Below are positions 1 through 11,610 of a stretch of 64,000 nt of DNA, piece after piece (the stretch's first letter is position 1; each line of letters begins with the position of its first letter). Made by a program: the position numbers and the translations under genes. The notes beneath the pieces are model-generated. The model was not told where the DNA came from. It was given only the letters and a program-made list of their open reading frames with translations, and ran no database searches. The stretch is taken from contig CP099419.1 of assembly GCA_024114885.1 (NCBI GenBank), forward strand, positions 806,001 to 870,000, in the 5' to 3' direction. The DNA comes from Septoria linicola (Eukaryota; Ascomycota; Dothideomycetes; Mycosphaerellales; Mycosphaerellaceae).

Positions 1-1
1 A

Positions 2-925
2 GATACCCTAGGAAGCATTTTGTTCGGAGGCATCGACGCCAGCAAGTACACCGGCGAACTCCAGACGCTCGATCTCATCCCTGCCGCATGGCCTTATACA
101 CTCAGGAACGGTTCATCATCGACGGCGATCAGAGACTATCGAACCGCAATAACTCAAGCTGAATCTGAATCTGGTGGTGAAACAACCAAGCTCTGGGCTG
201 GAGGCTCCGACGGCATCGCTCCTTACACGAGGAGCGATGCTTCTGTTCCAGTAGCGCTCAGCTCCACGGCCGAGAATCTGTTCTTGCCTTCAGAATACTA
301 CGATCGATACATCATACCCAACTTTCCATTCCTCCTCGAAAACACTACCTGCAGCTGTGATTATGCGAATACCGATATGCGTCTGTGGCTAACCTTCGGC
401 GGCAAGGCCAGAATTTCGCTCGAGACCAGCAAATTGCTCTCACCTTACATTGACACGAAGACAGGAGAGCCTCTGGCTTACCAGAACGGGACAGCCATGT
501 GCATTCTCTCGATCATCCGCGACGAGCCCAAAGGTCAATACGCCTACCTTGTCGGCCACGCTGCGTTGTCGAGCATGTACGTAGTCTTCGACCAGGACAA
601 CAACCAAGTCTCCATCGCACAAGCCGCCACCAACCCTCCCAGCGAATCCCAGATCATCGAAGTCGAGGCCGGCCCAGGTGGCGTGGCAAAGGCAATTGCC
701 AGCGCCAGCAGTCTGCCAAGCAATACACCGTCAATCTCAACTCCTGCCTCTACTCCCACTCCAGGCTCGACAAGCAATACTGGGGCTATCGCTGGTGGAG
801 TGGTTGGAGGCGTAGCCGGCCTCGCTCTCATCGGCGCTGCGGTCTTCCTTATCGTGCCTAGACGCAAATCCCGACCGATGAAGGTTGCCGGAATGAGGCA
901 ATATGAGGTTGATCAAAGGTCGTGA
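2..925 (+). CDS. Pepsin-like aspartic protease, membrane-anchored, 5' partial
   Basis: The C-terminal part of an A1-family aspartic endopeptidase; the window edge cuts off the N-terminus and both catalytic aspartates. The frame is open from base 2, and the first codons read DTLGSILFGGID, the usual pepsin-family stretch (GS-hydrophobic-FGGID) lying between the two lobes. Near the end of the enzyme domain AALSSMYVVFDQDNNQVSIAQA is the canonical closing strand. A Ser/Thr/Pro-rich linker follows, then a Gly/Ala-rich hydrophobic segment (about codons 253-276 of the visible part) and a basic tail (PRRKSRP). This layout suggests a type I plasma-membrane or cell-wall-associated protease (yapsin/OPSB-like) acting outside the cell. 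The linker plus transmembrane segment argue against a freely secreted enzyme. The family call is secure; substrate and full length cannot be judged here. Confidence 0.88.
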   Translation, partial: DTLGSILFGGIDASKYTGELQTLDLIPAAWPYTLRNGSSSTAIRDYRTAITQAESESGGETTKLWAGGSDGIAPYTRSDASVPVALSSTAENLFLPSEYYDRYIIPNFPFLLENTTCSCDYANTDMRLWLTFGGKARISLETSKLLSPYIDTKTGEPLAYQNGTAMCILSIIRDEPKGQYAYLVGHAALSSMYVVFDQDNNQVSIAQAATNPPSESQIIEVEAGPGGVAKAIASASSLPSNTPSISTPASTPTPGSTSNTGAIAGGVVGGVAGLALIGAAVFLIVPRRKSRPMKVAGMRQYEVDQRS

Positions 926-1392
926 TGAGGAAAGCACAAGTGATACGAATGAAGATGACGGCAGTAACAATACGGAACAGCGGTAATGAGGAGCTTCATG
1001 AGGCAGGTGGCAGACCAGCAGCACGCAGCGAACGAGGAGGAATATCGTGCTGCGAGGGGACAGGACTGATATCAGCAATCACGGGATTGTTTACCTTGAT
1101 GGACATACGAACTACTTTCAAATTTGGCCATTGATTTGATTTCACTTTTCATCTCTCGTAACTATATCGATGTATCGCCATAAACGCTGGTTGTTCAGCA
1201 TACTGGGCAATGACGACGCCTCATCAAAAGAATCTTTCGGAGATGCTGAACAAGGTCGCCTGCTTCCTGTTGCAAAGCGTCGACCAATGCTGAGCGTTCT
1301 GTCTCAGTACCTAGCAAATCGAAGATGTCTTGCTAAGTAGGACGAGACTTCTTGGCATGGTCTCTTTGTGGCCCATTCGATTGTGAGCAACC
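926..1392. other. Intergenic, convergent gene ends
   Basis: This lies between the 3' ends of the protease gene (+) and the alcohol dehydrogenase gene (-). I see only AT-rich 3'-UTR-like sequence and no supported gene. Confidence 0.6.
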
Positions 1393-2538
1393 CTACGAAG
1401 CGAACTTCTCGTTGACCAACGAGATGCGGTATCTCGCCTTTCCAGCATCCATATCCACGATCGCCTTGTTGGCATCCTTCATCGGCACCTTCTGAATCCA
1501 AGGCTTGATCTTCTTGTCCGCAGCCAGCTTCAGCATCTCCTCGATCTCGTGTGGAGCACCAATCATGCTACCACCAAACTTGACACCCTTGGCGATGAAA
1601 GCAAAAGCGTTCATATCTGGAAGCTTATCCTCTGGAGCACCGACCTGGATGAAGGTACCCTTGACGCGGAGAAGCTGGAGGTACTTCATCAGAGGCATAG
1701 CTGGGGAGGAGACTGTGCAGATGATCAGGTCCAAGCTGCGAGCGTGCTTCTTGTTCCAGCCTTGCTCGTCCTCGGTCGCAATGTACTCATCGGCTCCCAT
1801 CTTGAGGACGTCCTCCTTCTTGTCGTTTCTTCGGGAAATGCCAACTACGCGGTCGGCTCCAAGAGCCTTTGCGAACAGCACACCAAAATGTCCAAGACCT
1901 CCGACACCGATGATACCAACACGCTTTCCAGGACCACAGCCGTTCTGCTTCAACGGACTGTACACGGTGATACCTCCGCACAACATGGGTGCTGCATCCT
2001 CGCTGGCAATCGCCTCGGGAATCTTGAAGACGAAATGCGAATTCGTTCGGTTGTAGTCCGCATATCCTCCATAACTCATCTGTCCATCGGGGTATGGCGA
2101 AGCGAAAGTGTTGACAGTGTGCTGGCAATGCTGCTCCATGCCGTTCTGGCACTCCTCACAGTCGGCCTTCAAGCATGACAGAGCTTGAGCTCCGACACCG
2201 ACTCGATCGCCGACCTTGATGCCCTTCTCGACTTTTGAGCCTACACGAACGGCCTTTCCGACAATCTCGTGGCCAACACAGACTCTGGAGCCAAGGATTA
2301 GTATCGTCCATTAGCTACGAAGAGTGTGGACTACTCACGGGTAAGGTGTAGGGCCCCATCCGGATCGAAGTGTGTGCAAGTCGCTACCACAGATACCACA
2401 GTGGGAGATCTCGATATCGACGTCGGTCTCCTCCCATGTCTTGACTTTAGGCAGCTCTTGCCAGACCATTTTTCCATTTGCTGACTCTTTGTCAAGGCCA
2501 CACCATCCCTCAAACTTGTAGTCTGTTGAGGCTGCCAT
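1393..2538 (-). CDS. Zinc-dependent alcohol dehydrogenase, cinnamyl-alcohol/ADH6-7 type
   Basis: Medium-chain zinc alcohol dehydrogenase of the NADP-dependent ADH6/ADH7 (cinnamyl alcohol dehydrogenase) group, which interconverts aldehydes and alcohols in the cytosol. Two exons: 2538-2339 and 2284-1393, with a 54-nt intron (GTGAGT donor, TACTAAT-like branch, CAG acceptor) that keeps phase and gives 363 aa. Catalytic zinc ligands are visible in CGICGSDLHT and the following GHE. The structural-zinc cysteines are in SCLKADCEECQNGMEQHC. The Rossmann glycine motif is GVGGLGHFG. The start chosen is MAASTDYKF at 2538; upstream in-frame codons reach 2595 but look like leader. Length fits the family (about 350-365 aa). 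The physiological aldehyde substrate cannot be told from sequence. Confidence 0.92.
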
Positions 2539-3156
2539 GTTGTCGATAGATTGTCTGGATCTTTGAGCTGAAGTCTGAAGCACGATGCTGTTCAACAGGA
2601 AAGTTCAATTGGATCGGAGAAGGTAGGTAAACACAAGAAGATAGAAGACAAGATCACGTCTTAACTTGTAGAATTGTAGATCGATGATGCAGCCAAAGCT
2701 CCGGCAGAAATCAGTCCCTCGCGCGCTTGCGTAGGACTCGACAGCCCAGCAACCTCACTTATCGCCGCTATCGCCGTCTTGTTTCCCCTCGCGATTTCAA
2801 ATGGAGCCGGAACACTTTTCTGTATCTTGCTTGCAACGCGGCACATCGTGGAGGGACAAGACTTCGGAAGGATGACGTGTGTAGCGGGCCGACAGGTAAA
2901 AAGTCAATTGGACGATATGCTATGGAGAGTGTAGGAACGTGTGACGGTGGGACGTCTACTGTACCGAGGTCCGCACGCGGCCGCATAGATGTCGCTAGTC
3001 TGAAGTGATGAGTGATCAAAAGTCGTGGGAACTGCTTCGTTGTGTACACTTCAATGCTAATAGAGCCATGTTCTCATTGCAGCCATTTCTCTCATATCGA
3101 TAACGTAGAGCCATCCCTCAGAGGTCTCTGACGCCGAACTCCTTGTGCCAGGTATC
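2539..3156. other. Intergenic
   Basis: Presumed promoter of the alcohol dehydrogenase gene and 3' flank of the next reverse-strand gene. Short open frames occur on both strands, but none has a family-like sequence or a convincing start. Confidence 0.55.
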
Positions 3157-4058
3157 CTAAGCCACAATCTCAACGACCCTCGGAGCCTCGTTCACGTTAG
3201 AAATGCCCATGCTCGCCATAGCCTTTTCCAATCCAGGTATGTCGATCGTGTCTTTGTCCTTGATAGCTCTCCTGCTTGGCCCCCACCCAAATCTTTTGTG
3301 AAACTCTTCAGCCTTCATCTTCAGTGCTGCAGTCAGTGGAGAGTCTTTCTTGACTCTATTATCGTGATCGATCTCGATGGTCTCCATGCTCGGCACTTGC
3401 TCCAGAATAGAGTGCAGCATGTCGACGCAAAACCAGACATATGTATCTTCGGTGGCATTGGGACCCCGGAAGCCATTGAAGACGCTATCCGTCGGGTCAC
3501 AATCGACCCAGATCTTCAATGTCCGCAGAGTCGTGCAGTCGGCTAGCCCAAGCGCTGGCAACACATTGTGGCAGCGCGGTGGCTTGTGCCAGCCGGGTCC
3601 TAGCAACAGCTCTACACTGTTGATCGCCTCGCGGTATTTTATTGGCAATCGTTGGATAAGCGGCTTCTTGGTGTTGAAGAATTTGCCGTGATACGGGTGC
3701 GGGAAAAGGCGGACCGTTTGACCATAGAAGATTTGATATGCTTCTTCGTGCATACGGCGTGAGACGAGGAGCAGCGACAGGCGCGGATGTATCATGCGGT
3801 AGTTCAGTGGATCTATGGCCATCCATCAACAATCGTCCCAAACCACAATCGTATGGAGCACTTACCAAGATCGAGCGGCTTTCTTGTACACAGCACCTGC
3901 TCGTAGATCCTAATCCTCAGCTCCGCTGGCAGCTCGAAGAAGCGGAATGGCTTTACCGGCGGTCCTGGCGAAGCTGCACGCGATGGTGCTGCTGATGTCA
4001 TACGCGACGAGATGGCGCTCGAGGCCACTGAAGGCGCAACCTTACGATTTCTGCCCAT
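3157..4058 (-). CDS. Hypothetical protein with N-terminal 2EXR/F-box-like motif
   Basis: Two exons, 4058-3866 and 3812-3157, joined across a 53-nt intron (GTAAGT..TAG), give 282 aa. After a low-complexity Ser/Ala/Pro N-terminus, residues about 38-56 read FRFFELPAELRIRIYEQVL, the short motif of the fungal 2EXR and F-box-like families. It is followed by RLSLLLVSRRMHEEAYQIFYGQ, where an LL-x-x-R/C-HxEA pattern is also typical. Such proteins are very numerous in Dothideomycetes. Some F-box relatives act in SCF ubiquitin ligases, but for most no function is known. The rest is a mixed alpha/beta region with no motif I recognise. A TATATATA run lies 33-41 nt upstream of the ATG. Gene model good; function unassigned. 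Confidence 0.8.
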
Positions 4059-4090
4059 ATTGCTATGCTGGTAGTCTGCTCAGACGAAGG

Positions 4091-4098
4091 TATATATA
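4091..4098 (-). promoter_or_regulatory. TATA-like element
   Basis: The run TATATATA lies 33-40 bases upstream of the ATG at 4058 on the reverse strand. It could be a TATA box with a very short leader, but it may equally be part of the 5' UTR. Confidence 0.3.
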
Positions 4099-5228
4099 AC
4101 GATGCGATCGTGCCTCGTACGTTGGCGAGTAGGTATCGGTAACGATGAGGTGGTGTTCAGATCGTAATGCTTCGACGTTAGGCTGATTTCGATCGTAGGT
4201 ATTGTAGATGGTTCAAGATCTCTGGGTGCAGAAGCTACAATGTAGTCTGCTAGGACAGGCCATTGTGCTTGCTCGCGTGACCCGCCCGCTTCAAGCAGCC
4301 ATCATTGCGATAGCTACAAGGTCGGCTAGGGAGTGGTGGTTGCTTGGTCTGAAGTGAATTGTGAGAGGTGTGATACTGGAGGACATGGACGCGTATGGGA
4401 AGTGGTTGGAAAGTGGAGTAGGGTATTCAGTGAGAAGAGGAGAAGAGGGCAGAGACATGAGAGTATGAGAAGCTCGCGCGGCAAGTGGCGCAAGTGGTCA
4501 GGTGACAAACTGTCGAAGCTCATTGTCCGTAACTCCGTGCTTCCGTGTGAAGTGATATGACCATGATAATGAGATCCAGGTGTCGACATCATCCCAATCA
4601 TATCATCGTAGAGACGAGTGACTCGTCTACAGGCCCCATCTCTCTTATAGTACCATGCCGTGCGATTGCTCCGCGCATAGAGTATGAGCTTCCAGAAGCT
4701 GTACTGAGATCCCGAGAAACATTGTTGACGCTCTACACAACTGCTTCGGTTGGCTCGGCGTCCAAGCGCATGAGCTGATAACGAATAAGGCGAGTGTCTA
4801 AAAAAGGGAAAGGAAAGGAAAAGAAAAGAAGAAATATTTTCTCACAACGGGAGTCGCAGTTCATGGCCACATGGCAATCACTTCGCTTCTTGATAGAGAT
4901 CATCGTTCTCCCCAGTTCTGTTCAACAGCTTGTCAATCGTGCAATTGTACGACGCGCCGCCTAATTTCTGCACTGGGTGTCAAATTTCAACTTAAAGAAG
5001 AAAGGGAAAGAGTGCGAGACGCGTAGAAGAGTTTTAGAGTCTCGGATTATGCCAAGCCGTGCCCGCGACTTCACAGCGTGCTGGCATATTCACCCGCCAT
5101 CTTTCTCACCACAAGACTCGAAGTGAGCGGAAAGTCATAATTGCCTGCAACTACTCACACTTTGCATAAGGGTCACGTGCGCAAGACTTCGCACTTACTG
5201 ACGCGTTCTTGCCAGATGTCAAATACAG
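4099..5228. other. Divergent promoter region with purine tract
   Basis: Upstream of both the reverse 2EXR-like gene and the forward Kap120 gene. A polypurine stretch (G/A only) runs from about 4800 to 4833. I see no supported coding sequence. Confidence 0.5.
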
Positions 5229-8200
5229 ATGCCTTCCTTCGCGATTGAAGTGCCCGGTGAGGCAAATCCTTTGACGGAAGGCATACTCGTAAATACTCTC
5301 CAATCGGCGGCATCATCGAATCCCAACCAGATTCAGACCGGCACAAAACAGCTTTCAAGATGGGAAAAGGAGGCTGGCTTCTACCGACATCTGCAAAGTG
5401 CCTATCTTAGCCAAAACTTGCCCATCGAGATCCGATACTTAGCAATCATCCAGCTCAAGAATGGAATCGACAAATACTGGCGCAAGACCGCTGCCAACGC
5501 AGTCTCGAAAGATGACAAAGAAGTCATTCGATCGCGTCTAGCAGAGTCGGTCCTCACTCAACACGACAACCGTCTTGCCCTCCAGGCAGCGCTAGTGGTT
5601 GCGAAAATCGCTAGGTACGAGTATCCTAACGACTGGCCAGATGCCATATCAACATTCGTCTCTGTGCTCCGCCGACCGGAAACTACGCCTGCGCAGGTGG
5701 CAAGAACCTTGTTGGCGCTATTGCACATTGTGAAGGATTTGTCAACCGGCCGGTTACAGCGCACGCGACAGTACATGCAAGCAGCAACACCGGAAATAGT
5801 GTCAGTCGTGGGCAATGTCTATGCACAGTTGATCTCTTCATGGCGAAGCTCGATGGACCAAGACAGCATGCAGCAGAGTCTTCTGGCAATCAAGCTCTTG
5901 CGACGTCTGCTTGTCTCGGGCTACGAGCACCCAAGTCGCGACGCAGATGTGACTGCGTTCTGGAATCTGTCACTAGAGCACCTTGCTGCCTTCTTACCAC
6001 TGGTCAGCACTGGTGATGCACAGATCCCACATAATGCGTTGTTCCTCATTGGTAGGCACACAGTCCAACTCGCAAAACTGCATCACGAAATGGCAAAGGA
6101 CCATCCTGCGGCGTTCGCTCTGTTGCCCAACTCACTACAGCTGACACAGCATTATTGGAGCCTGGTCAAGGACTTCGGCGATGTCTTCGGTTCTAAGGAA
6201 GCCGTTGCATCAGCTCTGTCCTCCAAGATAGGCACCGATGGAGATTCCACCAACGAAAAGCCGTTCACAGAAAAGATCGCGCTCAAGGGCTTATTGATCA
6301 TTCGAGCATGCGCGAAGATGGTCCATAACCCAGCTCAGACTTTCAAGTACCGCACTGCGGAAGATAAAGAAGAGAGAAACAGGGCTACTGAGGTCATCAA
6401 GCAGACACTGTTCACAGAGCAGTTCGTCAGAGAAGTCATGGAGACACTGGTCACCAAGTTCTTCGTTTTTAGGGAAAGCGATTTACGTGAGTGGCTAGAA
6501 GAGCCTGAAGAGTGGGAGAAACGTGAAGAAGGTGAAGGCGAGGACTGGGAGTTCTCAGTACGATCTTGCTCGGAGAAGCTCTTTTTGGACTTGGCCATCA
6601 ACTACAAAGAGATCATCGTTGGTCCACTCCTCAACGTGTTCTACTCAGTGGCGAATGCAGACAACGACAATGTGTTGTTCAAAGACTCTGTCTACACTGC
6701 GATTGGTCTATCAGCATCCGTCATACATCCACAACTAGATTTCGACGCATTCATCCAAGACGTGCTAGTACAAGATGTTCAGAAGCTGTCGCCTGGCTAC
6801 AACATTCTACGACGCCGGGCAGCAATACTTCTCGGTCAATGGATTACTGTCAAGGTCTCGGAAGCTAGCAGACCACTTGTTTACCAGATCTTCCAGCATC
6901 TGCTTAACCACGAAGATTCGCTCAACGACCAGGTCGTTCGAGTCACAGCCGGCAGGCAATTCGCCAACATTGCCAACGACTGGGACTTCAAGCCCGAGGC
7001 GTTCATGCCGTACGCGCAGACTATACTGACACAGCTCATGACACTGATTGGCGAAGTCGAGCTCACAGAGACCAAGATGGCACTACTGAACACCATCAGT
7101 GTGATAGTAGAGCGTCTTGATGTGCATATCACGCCATACGCCGACAGGATCGTTACGCTGCTGCCACCGCTGTGGGAGCAATCGGGAGAGGAGCACCTTA
7201 TGAAGCAAGCAATCCTGACGATACTAGCGCGTCTGGTGAACGCGATGAAGGCAGAGTCGTTGCCTTTGCATTCGATGGTAGTGCCTATCATCAGAGGTGC
7301 CGTTGAGCCTGGATCGGAGACGCAAGTCTACCTTCTCGAGGATGCGTTGGACCTCTGGCATGCCGTGCTTACACAGACTCCCGATGGTGCCGTGTCGCCT
7401 GAGCTATTTGATCTTGTGCAATACCTCGTTCCAATCTACGAGCTTGGCTCAGAGAATCTGCGCAAAGCATTGGAGATCGCCGAATCGTACGTCCTCGCAG
7501 CACCACAACTCATGCTGGCAGATCCCGTCCGCTCTGAAATGTTCCGTGCACTTGCCACGCTTCTCGGTGGGCTCAAGCCTGACGCGAACGGCTGTGTCTG
7601 CAATGTGATCGAGACCAGTCTTCGGCTAGTGCAGCGTCAAGAAATAGCCTCATCACTACCTCTCGGACAATTCACAAACGCATCATACCTCATCACCTAC
7701 ACCATGGCATTTGCTACAGATCCAGAGAACGGCAACTTCGGCTTCTTCCCAAAATTGCTTCAAGGACTACACGGAAGCTGGACTGCCCACTGCACGACAG
7801 GGCCAAACGCTCAACAAGCACCAGTAGACGGCATCGTCGAGACCGACTACTTCGCCATCATCGCACGAGCCATTCTAGGCTCGCTCGAAGGCTTCATCCC
7901 GACACTGCAAGCAGTCGCGGCCAGCTCTCTCGGCCAGCAAGACATTTCTATCACACTAAAGTGGCTCATAGAGGAGTGGACATCACATTTCGAGAACATC
8001 GGCGACCCATCACGGAAGAAGCTGATGTGCCTCGCGCTTACGAAACTGCTCGAAACGAAGCTCCCTGTCGTTCTAGAGAGTCTACAGTCACTCATGACAA
8101 TATGGACAAGCATGCTGCTCGAGCTACGTGAGGATGAAGCTGATACTGGGAGCGATACACTCCAGTGGAAGGACAATACCGTGAACGAGGAATATGGGCC

Positions 8201-8399
8201 CGAGACGCCAGAGGATGTTCGAAGAAGGGCGTTGACGGTAGGCGATGAGGTGCATACCATCAATCTGCCACAGTTCATTCAGCATCATCTGCAACAAGCC
8301 ATCGCTGTGTGTGGAGGGCAAGAACAGTTCCAGGAACAGTGGCTTGTGAATGTGGATAAAGATGTTGTGAAGAGCTTCGGCGAGCTCGGGATTATGTAG
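5229..8399 (+). CDS. Karyopherin Kap120 / importin-11-like nuclear transport receptor
   Basis: Single-exon gene of 1056 aa, an importin-beta superfamily receptor. Relatives (yeast Kap120, animal importin-11) carry cargo through nuclear pores with Ran-GTP and, in yeast, help 60S ribosome maturation. The importin-beta N-terminal domain is at about residues 10-100 (QIQTGTKQLSRWEKE, EIRYLAIIQLKNGIDKYW). The remainder is alpha-helical HEAT-type repeats. An acidic insert, EEPEEWEKREEGEGEDWE, sits near residues 420-440 where these receptors carry an acidic loop. Length matches the family (about 1000-1050 aa). The start ATG at 5229 is the first in-frame methionine and gives the usual N-terminus. Family certain; the Kap120 subfamily is judged from length and N-terminal sequence. 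Confidence 0.88.
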   Translation: MPSFAIEVPGEANPLTEGILVNTLQSAASSNPNQIQTGTKQLSRWEKEAGFYRHLQSAYLSQNLPIEIRYLAIIQLKNGIDKYWRKTAANAVSKDDKEVIRSRLAESVLTQHDNRLALQAALVVAKIARYEYPNDWPDAISTFVSVLRRPETTPAQVARTLLALLHIVKDLSTGRLQRTRQYMQAATPEIVSVVGNVYAQLISSWRSSMDQDSMQQSLLAIKLLRRLLVSGYEHPSRDADVTAFWNLSLEHLAAFLPLVSTGDAQIPHNALFLIGRHTVQLAKLHHEMAKDHPAAFALLPNSLQLTQHYWSLVKDFGDVFGSKEAVASALSSKIGTDGDSTNEKPFTEKIALKGLLIIRACAKMVHNPAQTFKYRTAEDKEERNRATEVIKQTLFTEQFVREVMETLVTKFFVFRESDLREWLEEPEEWEKREEGEGEDWEFSVRSCSEKLFLDLAINYKEIIVGPLLNVFYSVANADNDNVLFKDSVYTAIGLSASVIHPQLDFDAFIQDVLVQDVQKLSPGYNILRRRAAILLGQWITVKVSEASRPLVYQIFQHLLNHEDSLNDQVVRVTAGRQFANIANDWDFKPEAFMPYAQTILTQLMTLIGEVELTETKMALLNTISVIVERLDVHITPYADRIVTLLPPLWEQSGEEHLMKQAILTILARLVNAMKAESLPLHSMVVPIIRGAVEPGSETQVYLLEDALDLWHAVLTQTPDGAVSPELFDLVQYLVPIYELGSENLRKALEIAESYVLAAPQLMLADPVRSEMFRALATLLGGLKPDANGCVCNVIETSLRLVQRQEIASSLPLGQFTNASYLITYTMAFATDPENGNFGFFPKLLQGLHGSWTAHCTTGPNAQQAPVDGIVETDYFAIIARAILGSLEGFIPTLQAVAASSLGQQDISITLKWLIEEWTSHFENIGDPSRKKLMCLALTKLLETKLPVVLESLQSLMTIWTSMLLELREDEADTGSDTLQWKDNTVNEEYGPETPEDVRRRALTVGDEVHTINLPQFIQHHLQQAIAVCGGQEQFQEQWLVNVDKDVVKSFGELGIM

Positions 8400-10072
8400 T
8401 GCCCCCCAGTGCAGCTTCTCAGCAGGGCAGCCAACGTCAAGATACTAGTTGAGCGTGCTCGTCAATGCCAACGATGGATAGTGTCTGCTATCTCCCCGTG
8501 TACAGTGCTTCACCTAAATCATCCCAGCGATGTGAGGACCCGTCATTCATATGGTGCAGAGGGGCTCTGCTTCGCGATTCTATGTTAATGGCATCCTCAT
8601 CAAATGTACATACCTACGCCTCAATCAGCGCGTAAGCCTCGAGTAAAACCTTTACAGCAACTCAAGCTGAAGTCAATTCTAACATGGCGAACGCACACGG
8701 CCCGAACAGTAGCTGACTCGGCAGACTCGAATACCGAAACCAGTGAACCATGTCTCGAATAGCTTGCGTTCCTGCGTCCGAGCAGATGAGGCTCCATGCT
8801 TCATCCTCTCCGGCACCGTCTCCCCAGCAGTTCCAACGTGGCCATCCCTGCAAAAGTAGAGTGGTGAAGCAAGTGGCTGTCCATGTCTGGTTGGTGCTAA
8901 GTCTTTCCAACGCAGATCGAGACCAGTCTGTCCGTTCAGTCTGTCTGACTGCAGGAGACACACTCTCTCTCCCACGCTGCTGTATGCCAGAGAGGCTCCA
9001 GCAGTCATCTAGGCATCATCAATGCACTGTCTGCCCGTCAAGTGAGCCACATGTGACCATTGACTTCAATCGTGCCTGCACAAAACGTCAGCGGAATCCT
9101 CACCGCTGCCGCGGGCGAGAATTCGCCTCTTGCAGGCAAGCCATGATTGTCGACGCGGCTGCGAATGAGGCCTGACCCAGGCTCCGTTCATTCCCCCAGC
9201 AGATCCGCCGACCCCCATGTGCGGTATCGTGAAAGCCCAATCAGTGTTGAAGCGGCTGCAGGACGACGTCAGATTTAGTGGTTTTCGAGTGTGCCAGCAC
9301 ACAATCAAACGCGGCGGATCTGGAGCAAAAGTGAAATTCTGCAGCGAATAGATCGTGAGCCGAGAATAGCGAGCCATCGTGAGATGCAGCAAGCAGTGCC
9401 AATTCTGCGTTTGCGATACAAAGTCTGATTGCATCTCGCCGGAGAAGTGAAGGCCACGACTGACTTCAGTTCGACTTCTTCCACCTGACCTCTCAGCTTT
9501 GCACATCAACACCATTTCGCGACAGCAGCATCGAGAGCAGTGTCGCCAGTGAGTCCATCGCTCGTGGGGCCGCCCGAACGTGAGCAGCGCCTCGCACCCG
9601 GTGCAACGTCCACGTGCATATTCGGCCGTCCACTCACTTCTTACGCCCCCTTCTTGTGCTCGCTGGTCTTTCTACACCGGCACACGACATCTCTCATTTT
9701 CAGCAAGATCAGCAACGACAGAGCCTTACTTATCACCGCCGCCCACGCAAAACTGCGCAGAAATCAGGCTGCGCAGTAGTGAGTGGCACGACACGAGCAG
9801 CAGAGCAAAGCTGCAAGCAAGGAGATCGAGAAGCACCAGCATCCCCGGCACAGAGAGTCAGGTTGCAGTGCCGGACCGTGGCCCCAGCCTCTTCCCGGTT
9901 TCCTGCATCGAGGCAGCCTTGGGAGAAGAGCAAATCTAAACTGCCTCATCACGTGGGCCTCGAGTCGGGCATCCTTCGCCTTCGTTGGGCGCAGCACATT
10001 CTGCAGACCCACGTCATTTCTGGTCCCCCGCCACCATCCGGTCGGCGGCGGGCGCTTGGGTCGCTCTAACAG
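8400..10072. other. Long intergenic region
   Basis: The 3' flank of Kap120 and the promoter plus probable 5' UTR of the next forward gene. Several open frames of 65-150 codons overlap on both strands. None has a recognisable domain, and none shows codon structure different from its antisense, so I call no gene. Confidence 0.5.
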
Positions 10073-11459
10073 ATGGAGGGAGTCGTAGAGAATGTAGGTG
10101 AATTCACCAACTACATTGTCAACAAGCATTTTGATTCTGGCTGGGACCGCGCTCGAAAGTACATCAACGGGAAGAAAGTTGAAGACGTGTACCGTCCAGT
10201 CAAAGTACCGCGTTCACTACGCCCGGAAAGTCAAGCTCCCAGAAGTAAGCAGGCCTCGACGCACTCGTCCTCGAGCTCTGCAGGTGAGCACCGTACAGGG
10301 CTCCGGTCAGCCTCGCAAGGCCAGAAATATCGCGTGAGGTCATCGGACTTTGATCGTGGTGGCACTGCTGTAGGCCGCTCCACCCAGCTCGTCGCCGTGC
10401 GAAACAGCCAGGTTGCGACATTTCCAGCTTCGCGCAAACAGCAAGCAGCTCTTCTCGCACCCGCTACCAGAGGTACATTTGCCGACGACTGCGACACCAC
10501 TGAACTCATCCGCACACAAGAAGCGCACCACCAGCGCGTGTTGGAAGAGTACGAGGACGAGCCTGACGATCCCACGCGCAACCCGGCTTCAGTGCTCCCT
10601 GACAAGGATCTCTGGACGCTCCAAAAGTACGAAAAGTCGACCAAACAGCTGTCGTCAGCTGGTTCTCGAAGAGACAGCGGCATGGCATCTGGGTACAACG
10701 ACGACTACCGGGGTAACACCCAATACCAAGCTGAGACGCGCTCGCGGTCAGCACAGCCTCCCCCACGCAGCCGCTACTACGACGACGATGACAGCGACTA
10801 CGATGAGCGGACTGGTCGCAAGTATGACGGTGGTGGACGAGGATATGGCGACCGGGACGACCGCGACTACGATCGATACGTGGAGACGACAGAGAGATAT
10901 AGGGGACCTGTAGGTGCAGGACCACTTGTTGTTCGTCACCTTTGTGGTGGTAGATGAAGAGCTCTTGCTGACTTGATGCTAGCCTGTCGACCGCCGCGGA
11001 CCTGATCGAAGAGAGAGCTACGGCCGCTCGGAGTACGCTGAGTCATACGCAGCCGGCGCAGTAGCACGTCGGTCTGATCCCAATCTTAATCGGTCTCAAG
11101 TCAGCCGCCGTCCACAAAGCTCGCGAGGACGTGATCGAGATCGATCATACTCGCGCAGCCCATCCCGCAGCAGGTCCCGGTCCAGATCCAAGGACAAGGG
11201 CATCCAAGAACGCATCACTTCGCAATTCGACACTTCTAGCAGAGGTCTTGGAGTAGGTCTGGCAGGTGCAGTTGCAGGAGGTCTAGCAGGGCGGCAGTTC
11301 GGACAAAAACATCGTCAACGTGATATTATCATTGGCGCTGTTGTCGGCGGATTGCTTGCGAATGCTGGAGAGAATCGGTGGAGCGAGTATCAGGAAGAGA
11401 AGAAGAGGGACCAGGAAGGCATGCGATATGATGGAAGGAGCAGGAGCCAGGGACGATAG
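10073..11459 (+). CDS. Arg/Asp-rich protein with C-terminal glycine-zipper segments
   Basis: Two exons, 10073-10909 and 10983-11459, with a 73-nt intron (GTAGGT..TAG), give 437 aa. Residues 1-45 are ordinary globular sequence (EGVVENVGEFTNYIVNKHF). The middle is charged and disordered, rich in RDYDR/YDDDD and RSRSRS-type repeats like those of RNA-associated proteins. The C-terminal third has two Gly/Ala-rich hydrophobic segments, GLGVGLAGAVAGGLAGRQFG and DIIIGAVVGGLLANAG, which form a glycine-zipper 2TM pattern. Fungal proteins with this layout are annotated only as hypothetical or glycine-zipper. It may insert in a membrane, but that is inference. Without the intron the frame ends after HLCGGR, so the splice is needed to reach the zipper domain. 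Confidence 0.75.
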
Positions 11460-11585
11460 TCGATGCTGTCTTTGAACTTTGGTAGAACGCTGGGAAGCGG
11501 CAGCAAACATCGGCCTGTCACTCACGTTGGAGTAGCACGAATGGCGAGCTGCATGACATGACATGGCATAGCATGGCATGGGATG

Positions 11586-11610
11586 GATTGATTGATTGAT
11601 TGATTGATTG
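11586..11610. repeat. (GATT)6 microsatellite
   Basis: Six uninterrupted GATT units downstream of the glycine-zipper gene. Confidence 0.9.

Noticed and set aside
499..861. Alternative-frame ORF inside the protease
   Set aside because: Shadow of the protease frame with Arg/Ser/His-rich random composition.
9066..9515. 149-codon reverse ORF in the Kap120 downstream region
   Set aside because: No domain, no conserved-looking segments, opposite-strand frames of similar length; treated as chance.
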